Source: JAYVJM01 sp043769275 (GTDB lineage Bacteria; Pseudomonadota; Gammaproteobacteria; Pseudomonadales; UBA7239). Taken from it: a stretch of 21,860 bases of DNA. Location: contig JAYVJM010000089.1 in assembly GCA_043769275.1 (NCBI GenBank), forward strand, positions 1-21,860, read 5' to 3'. Below are positions 15,515 to 21,860 of this stretch, in pieces. Position numbers and translations under genes: made by a program. Below the pieces are notes generated by a model, which was not told the DNA's origin, did not search any database, and saw only the letters and a program-made list of their open reading frames with translations. The stretch's first letter is position 1. Each line of letters opens with the position of its first letter.

Positions 15515-16723
15515 ATGGCCAGAATTTTATTTACCGTGCCCCCCTTAACCGGCCACTTGAACCCCGCGCTGGCTGTGGCCTGCGTGCTGGCAGAGCAAGG
15601 GCATACCATTGCTTGGGCGGTACACGCCAAGCAAATCGGTGAGCGACTGCCGCCACATGATGCGCTCTATCCACTGGATAACGACGAAGCGGATTTCGCA
15701 AAAACTTTTGCCGCACCACCCGCAAAAGGGCTAGACAGCGTGCGGCTGTTTTTTGAAGATTACAGCCCACTGCTGGCTAAAAGAGCGCTGTTGCCACTGG
15801 AAAAAGCGGCTCTCGCATTTGCGCCAGACATCATGGTGGTTGACCAGCAAATGCTAGCGGGTGCGCTGGTTGCACGAAAACTTGGGCTGGCGTGGGTGGG
15901 TATGGTGACAACATCGGCTACGCTCCTGAAAATGTCACCCAAGCTCGACGCGTGGGTAGAGGAACAATACAGCGAGGTGCAGGCTGCGTATTTGCCCGCC
16001 AAACAACAAGTAGCGCGGCCAGATTTATCCCCCTTTAACAACCTGGTTTTTTCCATCGAAAAACTGCTCGGTTCAGTTCACGCCCGCCTAGACGCGCCCT
16101 GTGTTTTTGTAGGCCCCGCGCAAGCGGGATATGCGCAAAACAAAAGCCGCCAAGCGGTGGATTTTCCGTGGGAGTGGCTGGTGCCCGACAAGAAAAAAAT
16201 TCTCGTGAGCTTGGGCACCGTGAGCCGCGATCATGAAACGCGTTTTTTCGAGGTGATTCTGGAGGCGGTGAAAGAACTCGATATTCAGGTGGTGATGGTT
16301 GCGCCAGAAGCGCTGGCTAAACTCGCGCCTGCCAACGTGCTCGTGCGTGCGTATATTCCGCAGTTGGAATTGCTACAGCAAATGGATGGGGTGATTTGCC
16401 ACGCCGGCCATAACACCGTGTGCGAAACGCTGGCGCAAGGTTTGCCGTTAATTGTGGCGCCGATACGCGACGATCAACCCCGCATAGCCAATCAGGTAAT
16501 TGAGGCCGGAGCGGGTATTTTTATGCGGCACGGGAAAGTCACCGCCGCTGCGGCGCGGGTGGCGATTGCGCGCTTACTGAGCGACAAACATCTTGCTGAT
16601 AACGCCAGGCAATTGTCTGCGGCATTGCATGCCGCATCGGGCGCGGTGGGTGCCGCGAAAATTATTGCGGCATTGGCAGAAACAGTCGTGCAGCGCACGC
16701 CGAAGTATAAATGCATAATTTAA
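15515..16723 (+). CDS. GT1-family glycosyltransferase (MGT/UGT type)
   Basis: A 402-residue GT-B fold enzyme that would move a sugar from a nucleotide-sugar to a hydroxyl of a small lipophilic acceptor. The N-terminal half starts ARILFTVPPLTGHLNPALAV, the glycine-rich acceptor-domain opening with the catalytic-position His in GHLNP. The C-terminal donor domain carries the GT1 signature: His296 in CHAGHNTVCETLAQGLPLI, and Asp320-Gln321 in RDDQPRIANQ. Relatives glycosylate macrolides, carotenoids and flavonoids. No signal peptide is seen, so it acts in the cytoplasm, perhaps on the acyl product of the two synthases before export. The 115-base AT-rich gap upstream is the largest within the cluster and could hold an internal promoter; AGGA at 15497-15500 is a distant ribosome site. 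Sugar and acceptor cannot be read from sequence. Confidence 0.88.
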   Translation: MARILFTVPPLTGHLNPALAVACVLAEQGHTIAWAVHAKQIGERLPPHDALYPLDNDEADFAKTFAAPPAKGLDSVRLFFEDYSPLLAKRALLPLEKAALAFAPDIMVVDQQMLAGALVARKLGLAWVGMVTTSATLLKMSPKLDAWVEEQYSEVQAAYLPAKQQVARPDLSPFNNLVFSIEKLLGSVHARLDAPCVFVGPAQAGYAQNKSRQAVDFPWEWLVPDKKKILVSLGTVSRDHETRFFEVILEAVKELDIQVVMVAPEALAKLAPANVLVRAYIPQLELLQQMDGVICHAGHNTVCETLAQGLPLIVAPIRDDQPRIANQVIEAGAGIFMRHGKVTAAAARVAIARLLSDKHLADNARQLSAALHAASGAVGAAKIIAALAETVVQRTPKYKCII

Positions 16724-16733
16724 GGGTGGTTTT

Positions 16734-17531
16734 ATGGAAATCGTAACCGTCAACGGAGCCACGCTGTCAACGCTGGCACTAGGTCAAGGTGCCATGTTGG
16801 TTTTTGTGCATGGATTAATCTCGGGCAGCATGGCCAGTTGGTATTTTTCGCAAGCCGTGCCGCTGGCCACAACGCGGCGTGTTGTTTTGTACGATCAACG
16901 GGGGCACGGCGACAGCAGCGTGGCTTTATCTGGCTACGATTTGGAGACGCAAGTGGCGGATCTTGCCGCCGTTACTGCGCTGCATGAACGCGGTAACGCG
17001 GGGAAAATTGATTTGGTCGGTCACAGCATGGGCGCGTTAATTGCCCTGCAATTTGCGCTGCAATACCCTAAAAAAGTGCGTAAATTGGTGCTAATTGATG
17101 CGCCACTGCCTGCCGCCGAGCACGTCGCGCCCAGCTTGTTAGCTGTTAAATCAACAGAAACACTGCGGGCGTATATCAGCAGCCAATTTCCCACTAAGCA
17201 CGGCGGCAGGCGCGAAGAGCGGCTCTATCAACGACTAAGCCAATTGTTTTTTGAATCTTCGTTGCTCAAAGATGTTTTTGCAATGGCTGTGCCGCCTGCC
17301 CGCGCTTTGGCCGCTTTGGCGATACCCACCCTGCTGTTGTACGGCAATGCCTCGCCCTGTTTGCGCGCAGGGGCTTATCTACAGAAAAAATTGCCAAATG
17401 CGCAGTTGCGCACGCTCGACTGCGGCCACTATATGCCGGAGGAAGCGCCGGCAGCGCTCTTGTCTGCGCTTGCTCTTTTTTTAAGAGAAGGCTTTACGCA
17501 TTCTGTTATTTCTATGGGAGAAATTGCTTGA
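16734..17531 (+). CDS. Alpha/beta hydrolase (possible thioesterase or chain-release enzyme)
   Basis: A 265-residue alpha/beta-hydrolase. The oxyanion-hole HG is at residues 26-27 (FVHGLISGS), the strand-4 motif YDQRGHGDS at 53-61, the nucleophile Ser98 in GHSMG, and the catalytic His in LDCGHYMPEEAP near the C-terminus. After strand 6 it reads LLLYGNASPC, where an Asp of the triad is often found in this family, so the acid must come from elsewhere or is absent. There is no signal peptide. In this setting it may act as a type II thioesterase, release the acyl chain, or hydrolyse an ester; these are inferences from context. AGGG at 16723-16726 provides a ribosome site and the start follows the glycosyltransferase by 10 bases. 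Confidence 0.82.
   Translation: MEIVTVNGATLSTLALGQGAMLVFVHGLISGSMASWYFSQAVPLATTRRVVLYDQRGHGDSSVALSGYDLETQVADLAAVTALHERGNAGKIDLVGHSMGALIALQFALQYPKKVRKLVLIDAPLPAAEHVAPSLLAVKSTETLRAYISSQFPTKHGGRREERLYQRLSQLFFESSLLKDVFAMAVPPARALAALAIPTLLLYGNASPCLRAGAYLQKKLPNAQLRTLDCGHYMPEEAPAALLSALALFLREGFTHSVISMGEIA
17516..17520 (+). promoter_or_regulatory. Ribosome-binding site fixing a TTG start
   Basis: GGGAG ends seven bases before the TTG at 17528, which itself overlaps the hydrolase stop (TTGA). The spacing is ideal and the first ATG codons lie much further inside the methyltransferase, so this site supports the non-ATG start and coupled translation. Confidence 0.65.
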
Positions 17532-18454
17532 ATAAAAATAAAAACGGCATTGCAGTTTCATCGCTATATACAGCCGCAACGTGGGCATGGGGCGCGATAC
17601 CCTGCGCACATTTTGTCACGCCAAAAGAAGCACTGCCCATTTTCAAATTCGTCAATTTTTATATGGCGCTGTATCGCAAACTCAACCCAGCCAAATTTTC
17701 TTTGAAGCATCAGTTGTTACACCGGCACGCCGCCATCGACAAGCTGCTGCACGACAATCAATGCAAGCGCATAGTGGAAATAGCCTGCGGTTTTTCACCA
17801 CGCGGAAGCCAATTGAGCGCCCGTGCTGATATTGACTATACGGAGATGGATTTACCCGAAGTCACACAGGCAAAACGCGTGCAGTTGGCGCAAAGCGCAG
17901 AAGGCCGCGCGGTGCTGGCAAGAGCCAACTTTCATCTAAAAGTTGGGGATATTGCCCGTATCAATTTCGTCGCCGCTTTTGCCTCGGGCAAGTCGAAACC
18001 CACTGAAAAAATAGCGATTGTGACAGAGGGTTTGATGATGTATTTCACGCGCGAGCAACAAATGCCTATTTGGAAAAATATTGCTGCATTGCTCAAACAA
18101 ACCGGCGGCATTTATTTGTTTGATTACATTCCGCTTTGCGACGAGCCGCCGCGCAGCCGCTTAGGCGATTTCCTGCACCGCTTGCGTACCCGTGTTTTTA
18201 AAATGAAACCTGGCTTTGCCTACGACAATCGCAGCCGTAACGACATTGCCGACGACCTAAAAGCCGCCGGTTTTCCTTGTGTCGAGGCCATAGACACAGG
18301 CCGCATCTCGCAGGCATGGCAGTTTCCGCAAGCCGAAGAGCCTACGCGCACGATTATTTATTGCTGCCGCGCTGATCTTCCGGCTGCGCCATCTGTTACG
18401 CAGCAAGATGCAGAAATTACGTTTTTAAACACAGCCAAAGGCGTGCATGTATGA
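17528..18454 (+). CDS. SAM-dependent methyltransferase, LCMT/PPM-like
   Basis: A 308-residue class I methyltransferase using S-adenosylmethionine. Motif I is IVEIACGFSPRG at about residues 82-93, an acidic-loop region DYTEMDLPEV follows, and VTEGLMMYF (165-173) is the hallmark of the leucine carboxyl methyltransferase (LCMT/PPM) superfamily, whose members methylate carboxyl or hydroxyl groups of small molecules. A carboxyl or O-methyl transfer on the lipid or its sugar is plausible but not shown. Translation probably starts at TTG 17528, overlapping the hydrolase stop. Its own stop overlaps the next start in ATGA. This tight spacing argues for one transcript and a shared pathway. Confidence 0.85.
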   Translation: MNKNKNGIAVSSLYTAATWAWGAIPCAHFVTPKEALPIFKFVNFYMALYRKLNPAKFSLKHQLLHRHAAIDKLLHDNQCKRIVEIACGFSPRGSQLSARADIDYTEMDLPEVTQAKRVQLAQSAEGRAVLARANFHLKVGDIARINFVAAFASGKSKPTEKIAIVTEGLMMYFTREQQMPIWKNIAALLKQTGGIYLFDYIPLCDEPPRSRLGDFLHRLRTRVFKMKPGFAYDNRSRNDIADDLKAAGFPCVEAIDTGRISQAWQFPQAEEPTRTIIYCCRADLPAAPSVTQQDAEITFLNTAKGVHV

Positions 18455-19692
18455 ATAAAAACCCTCGTTACAGCCGACGTTTGTCTGCCATGGAACGCTA
18501 TTCATTGGTAATTGATGCGGCGTATCGTTACCACGTCGATGGTGTGGTGGAAGGTGTTGGCGACATAGAGCCAGCGTTGTTGCAAGCGGCGGTTGATAAG
18601 GCCGCTGAAGCCAACCCCGGTGTTCGTGTGCGGCTGAAGGGCGTGCTGGGTTTTTGCCGCTGGGTAGATAGCGGCATTGCGCCCGTTGTGCATGTGGTTA
18701 ATGGCAATGCATGGGATGGCGCGAGCGACAGCAACTCGCAATTTATGGCACAACGTCTGGGCGTGCTGGAAGGCGGGCCGGTAGCGGATGTGTTGCTGGT
18801 GCACGGGTGCGATCAACGCACACGTCTTGTGTTTCGCGGTCTGCATGCCGCCCTCGACGGGCGCGGCATGATGCACTGGATGCTTGAAGTGTTTCGCGCA
18901 TTGCGCGGCGAAGCCTTACACGGCTCGAATTCGACGCTGACCGATCTCGATATTCAGGCGCAATTTCGTGACAGCGTGGTTATTGAGCCGCCTGCTGCGC
19001 CCGTGCTTTGTTTGCCGGTGTTGCCGCCAACGCCCAAAGACGAGCCGCTGGCCTATGTGTGGCGGCGCGTGATTATTGGTCGTAATGTATCGTCGCTGCT
19101 GCCTAAAACCGCTGTTTTTTTGGCAGATTGGGCAAGAAAGCAAGGTGCGGGCGAAGTGGGTTTTACGGTGCCGGTCGATTATCGCGGCCTGCGCACGGAT
19201 GAAATGAGCGTTGGCAACTTGACCGGCTATTTGCGCTTAACCGTTGCCGCTGAGGACACAGCAAAGACGTTAATGCAGCAACTCAATCAAAAAATTCGCC
19301 ATTACGCAGACTGCAAACAGTTTCCTGGTGCGCGGGTGTTATTGTGGATTCCCGTCAGATACATGCTAAAAAAACTGCTGCAAAACATCGACAGTGTTCT
19401 TTACTCGGTTAGCCCAGGTTTGCCCAGCGGCGGCATTGTGTCGATGGGTTCCTTAAAAAACGACTATTTTTCATGTGCAGGATTTACGCCCGTTTTTGCC
19501 TACGGCATTCCAGGCTCCGTTGGCAAACTCAATGTGGTTTTTGTGAATTATGCCGACAGCACAATTGTGACATTTGCCGCGCCGAAGGCGTATAACAACG
19601 AAGGCCAGTTGGATGCGTTGGCGCACGCTTTCCAAACACATTTTTCAGCCGCGCAGCAATTTAACGCAGTGCTGGCAGATGCGGTGGCGTGA
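18451..19692 (+). CDS. Condensation/PapA-like acyltransferase
   Basis: A 413-residue protein of the CoA-dependent or ACP-dependent acyltransferase superfamily that includes NRPS condensation domains, PapA proteins and wax-ester synthases. The active-site HxxxDG motif is clear: His132 and Asp136 in GLHAALDGRGMMHW. The N-terminus has RLSAMERY, resembling the start of PapA and condensation proteins. A second half with FTVPVDYRGLR and GNLTGYLRL fits the shared fold; the DFGWG motif of condensation domains is not obvious. It probably esterifies a hydroxyl of the glycolipid with an acyl group from a carrier protein or CoA. It overlaps the methyltransferase by four bases (ATGA). The donor and acceptor are inferred only. 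Confidence 0.8.
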   Translation: MNKNPRYSRRLSAMERYSLVIDAAYRYHVDGVVEGVGDIEPALLQAAVDKAAEANPGVRVRLKGVLGFCRWVDSGIAPVVHVVNGNAWDGASDSNSQFMAQRLGVLEGGPVADVLLVHGCDQRTRLVFRGLHAALDGRGMMHWMLEVFRALRGEALHGSNSTLTDLDIQAQFRDSVVIEPPAAPVLCLPVLPPTPKDEPLAYVWRRVIIGRNVSSLLPKTAVFLADWARKQGAGEVGFTVPVDYRGLRTDEMSVGNLTGYLRLTVAAEDTAKTLMQQLNQKIRHYADCKQFPGARVLLWIPVRYMLKKLLQNIDSVLYSVSPGLPSGGIVSMGSLKNDYFSCAGFTPVFAYGIPGSVGKLNVVFVNYADSTIVTFAAPKAYNNEGQLDALAHAFQTHFSAAQQFNAVLADAVA

Positions 19693-19705
19693 TGCGGCTG
19701 GCATC

Positions 19706-19779
19706 GTCCTTCGACAAGCTCGCCACGAACGACTAATGAGATAATTCCGTTCGTGGTGAGCTTGTCGAACCATGAGCGG
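19706..19779 (+). repeat. Inverted pair of REP-like units, family B, between acyltransferase and adaptor genes
   Basis: Unit 19706-19731 (CCTTCGACAAGCTCGCCACG core) and unit 19747-19779 (begins CCGTTCGTGGTGAGCTTGTC) face each other and can form a long hairpin with a short AT-rich loop. This is the only family B locus here that is clearly intergenic, 14 bases after a stop. The hairpin could stabilise the upstream mRNA or reduce read-through into the export genes. It also contains the ATG at 19772. Confidence 0.85.
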
Positions 19780-19831
19780 CATGGGATACACCAGTGCATT
19801 CATAACAATTCCAATAACAGGTTTTACCGTC

Positions 19832-21058
19832 ATGCAAGATGCAGTTTTAGATCAGTTACAAATCAAACGCGGCAGCGATGCTCCGTTCGCACACACGCTG
19901 AACAAACGCCAATTTTTGCACTGGTGGCACGGGCTTGTAGCGGCTATCGCCATCGCGGGTGGGCTTTATATGGCATTCCCTCCGTCTGTTAAGGTGCAGC
20001 TCACGCAAGTGGTCGCGGCGTATCCATCACAACAATATGTGCTGCTCAATTCAACCGGCTATGTGGTGGCTCGGCGCAAAGCGTCCGTGGCATCCAAAGG
20101 CACAGGGCGGCTGGAATGGCTGGGCGTGAGCGAAGGCAGCGAAGTGAAAGCCGGCGAAGTGGTGGCGCGTTTGGAAAGCCGCGATGTAGAAGCCACATTG
20201 CAAGCGGCTACCGCCAACGTAGGTGTGGCGGCGGCGGGCGTGGTGCTGGCAGAAACTGAGCGCAATGATGCCGCTCTTAACCTGCGGCGCACGCAAGATT
20301 TGCATAAAAAAAACTACACATCGCAAATGTCGCTGGATGATGCCAGCGCACGTTTGGCGCGCAGCAAAGCCTCCGTTCTCAGCGCGCAGGCCAGCTTGAC
20401 GGCCGCCAAAGCGAACGAAAACTTTGCTCGCAATGCGGTGGATTACACCCACATTACCGCGCCCTTTGATGGCGTGGTGATCGCCAAATCAGCGAATGTG
20501 GGTGATGTGGTCACGCCCCTTTCATCGGCGGCGGAATCCAAAGGTGCCGTAGTGGTGATGGCGGATATGAGCAGCCTAGCAGTGGATGCCGACGTGTCGG
20601 AATCTGCGCTGGGCAGCATCCGCCTTAATCAACCTTGTGAAATTGTGTTAGATGCTTTCCCCGAGAAACGCTTTCGCGGCGTGGTAGACACAATCGTTCC
20701 TACGGTTAATCGTTCCAGTGCCACGGTGACAACAAAGGTGCGTTTTCTCCATGCCGACCGCCGTATTCTTCCCGACATGAGCGCGAAGGTGAGCTTCCTG
20801 TCGCAAGCCGTTCCCGCCGACAAAGAAACGCCTGTTGCGGCGGTTAATCCGGATGCCATCGTGCAGCGCGGCGATAAAAACGTTGTTTATACCGTGAATG
20901 CCGATGGCGTGGCGACCGAAGTTTTCGTGATAGCCGGCGCAACATTGGGTGCCGTACGCGCCGTGAGTGGTGCGCTGAAAGTGGGCGATGCTGTGGTTTT
21001 GACACCATCAAAAAACCTGCGCAATGGCGCGCGCGTGGTGCTGGCTGAGGGCAAGTAA
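19832..21058 (+). CDS. Periplasmic adaptor of an ABC exporter (HlyD/MacA/DevB-like)
   Basis: A 408-residue membrane-fusion protein. One N-terminal transmembrane anchor lies at about residues 31-49 (HGLVAAIAIAGGLYMAF). A lipoyl-type half motif (GRLEWLGVSEGSEVKAGEVV), a helical hairpin rich in Ala (about 115-200), and the second lipoyl half (ITAPFDGVVIAKSANVGDVV) follow, then beta-barrel and membrane-proximal domains. Such adaptors join an inner-membrane ABC transporter to a TolC-type outer-membrane channel. An upstream in-frame ATG at 19772 would add 20 residues, but it lies inside the REP-like repeat, and the added peptide MSGMGYTSAF looks accidental; 19832 gives a normal basic N-terminus. 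The stop overlaps the ATPase start by one base (TAATG). It likely exports the lipid made by this cluster. Confidence 0.87.
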   Translation: MQDAVLDQLQIKRGSDAPFAHTLNKRQFLHWWHGLVAAIAIAGGLYMAFPPSVKVQLTQVVAAYPSQQYVLLNSTGYVVARRKASVASKGTGRLEWLGVSEGSEVKAGEVVARLESRDVEATLQAATANVGVAAAGVVLAETERNDAALNLRRTQDLHKKNYTSQMSLDDASARLARSKASVLSAQASLTAAKANENFARNAVDYTHITAPFDGVVIAKSANVGDVVTPLSSAAESKGAVVVMADMSSLAVDADVSESALGSIRLNQPCEIVLDAFPEKRFRGVVDTIVPTVNRSSATVTTKVRFLHADRRILPDMSAKVSFLSQAVPADKETPVAAVNPDAIVQRGDKNVVYTVNADGVATEVFVIAGATLGAVRAVSGALKVGDAVVLTPSKNLRNGARVVLAEGK

Positions 21059-21750
21059 TGTCGACCCTGATTAACATTAAAAAACTCAGCAAAACTTACC
21101 GGCGCGGCAATCAACCTGTGCCGGTATTGCTCGACATCAACCTTGAAATCGCCAAAGGCGATTACGTCGCACTAATGGGACCTTCTGGCTCTGGCAAAAG
21201 CACGCTGCTGAATTTAATTGCGGGCATTGATAAGCCGAGCAGCGGCTCCTTGCTGATCGACGGTGTTGAAATCAGTGCTCTGCCAGAAAATCAGCTCGCA
21301 GCGTGGCGTGCGCGGCACGTCGGTTTCGTGTTTCAGTTTTACAACTTAATGCCTGTGCTCACTGCTTTTGAAAATGTGGAGCTGCCGCTGCTGTTAACGC
21401 ACCTTAATCGGCATGAACGGCGTGAACATGCAGAAATCGCTTTGGCTATGGTGGGGCTGGGTGACCGCATGGATCATTACCCGAACGAGTTATCCGGCGG
21501 TCAACAACAGCGTGTCGCCATCGCGCGCGCATTGATTGCCGACCCCACTTTGATTGTTGCCGACGAACCCACCGGCGATTTAGACCGCACATCCGCCAAC
21601 GACGTTTTGCGTTTACTGGACAGTCTCAACACAGAGCTTGGCAAAACCATCGTGATGGTCACGCACGACCCCAAATGCGCTGCGCGCGCCAAACGCTTAG
21701 TGCAGTTGGAAAAGGGCGTTTTGATGCCGGAGGTGGAGGGGGTGGTTTGA
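21058..21750 (+). CDS. ABC transporter ATP-binding protein (MacB/LolD/DevA-like)
   Basis: A 230-residue cytoplasmic ATPase. Walker A is GPSGSGKST at residues 41-49, the Q-loop is VFQFYNLMP, the ABC signature LSGGQQQR is at 145-152, Walker B with catalytic Glu is IVADEPTGDLD (Asp169, Glu170), and the switch His203 is in VTHD. Length and the GVEISALPENQLAAWRARHVGFVFQ pattern place it in the MacB/LolD group, which drives mechanotransmission transporters with a separate FtsX-fold permease. It directly follows the adaptor, so the pair should need a permease (MacB/DevC-like) encoded further right, beyond the window. Substrate is probably the cluster's lipid product, by context only. Confidence 0.92.
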   Translation: MSTLINIKKLSKTYRRGNQPVPVLLDINLEIAKGDYVALMGPSGSGKSTLLNLIAGIDKPSSGSLLIDGVEISALPENQLAAWRARHVGFVFQFYNLMPVLTAFENVELPLLLTHLNRHERREHAEIALAMVGLGDRMDHYPNELSGGQQQRVAIARALIADPTLIVADEPTGDLDRTSANDVLRLLDSLNTELGKTIVMVTHDPKCAARAKRLVQLEKGVLMPEVEGVV

Positions 21751-21755
21751 TTTTG

Positions 21756-21860
21756 TAGGGTGGGTTAGCCGCTTGCGGTGTCATCATCCCCTTTAGGGGA
21801 ACTCGCCATTGCCACCATCAATATGGCGGGTTACGCATCTGACGACGCTAACCCATCCTA
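21756..21860. repeat. Small structured element with 14-bp terminal inverted repeats (MITE-like)
   Basis: The left end TAGGGTGGGTTAGC (21756-21769) matches the reverse complement of the right end GCTAACCCATCCTA (21847-21860) at 13 of 14 positions. Between them lies an inner perfect hairpin, TCCCC-TTTA-GGGGA (21787-21800), and no coding sequence. The element begins five bases after the ATPase stop. The hairpin has no T-run, so it is a poor terminator. Its right end coincides with the window edge, so the element may extend further. Confidence 0.65.

Noticed and set aside
15426..15548. Short frame of about 40 codons (MPRNIRGENYK) overlapping the glycosyltransferase start
   Set aside because: No ribosome site, low-complexity lysine-rich content from AT-rich DNA, and an out-of-frame overlap with a confident gene.
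4364..19779. CRISPR array
   Set aside because: The repeats are palindromic, in both orientations, irregularly spaced over 15 kb and mostly inside genes.
19772..19831. Upstream ATG as start of the adaptor gene
   Set aside because: It lies inside the REP-like unit and adds residues unlike adaptor N-termini; the ATG at 19832 fits better, although its ribosome site (AGG at 19819-19821) is weak.

Overview
The window most likely comes from a gammaproteobacterium. The left part carries argS followed by a small membrane-anchored SPOR-domain gene, a pairing typical of that class. Base composition is moderately GC-rich and all confident genes lie on the + strand. The genus cannot be named from the sequence.

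Layout. Positions 1-96 look like the end of an IS3-type insertion sequence whose transposase runs off the left edge. Positions 97-404 hold no recognisable gene, only a GC-rich palindromic repeat. Then come argS (438-2123) and the SPOR gene (2140-3078). After a 165-base intergenic region with an AT-rich end, a lipid/polyketide gene cluster fills the rest. It consists of a 2398-residue megasynthase (NMO-NMO-KS-AT-ACP-ACP-KR), a 1519-residue megasynthase (KS-AT-DH-phosphopantetheinyl transferase), a free acyl carrier protein, a GT1 glycosyltransferase, an alpha/beta hydrolase, an LCMT-type methyltransferase, a condensation/PapA-like acyltransferase, a MacA/DevB-like periplasmic adaptor and a MacB/LolD/DevA-like ATPase. 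The right edge (21756-21860) is a small element with near-perfect 14-bp terminal inverted repeats.

How the genes fit together. The two megasynthases complement each other. Ketosynthase, acyltransferase, ketoreductase, enoyl-reductase-like and carrier functions lie on the first, while the dehydratase and the enzyme that activates carrier proteins lie on the second. Together they could build a reduced or partly unsaturated hydroxylated acyl chain iteratively, in the manner of PUFA synthases, enediyne synthases and heterocyst-glycolipid (Hgl) synthases. The downstream enzymes would release, glycosylate, methylate and acylate it, and the adaptor plus ATPase would export it. The parts list parallels the cyanobacterial Hgl synthase + HglT + DevBCA system. 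I infer an exported, decorated glycolipid; the product itself cannot be read from the sequence.

The window is also rich in short palindromic repeats of two families. One family (nine units at six loci) is present inside the coding sequences of both megasynthases without breaking the frame. The other supplies the Shine-Dalgarno sequence of the second megasynthase gene.
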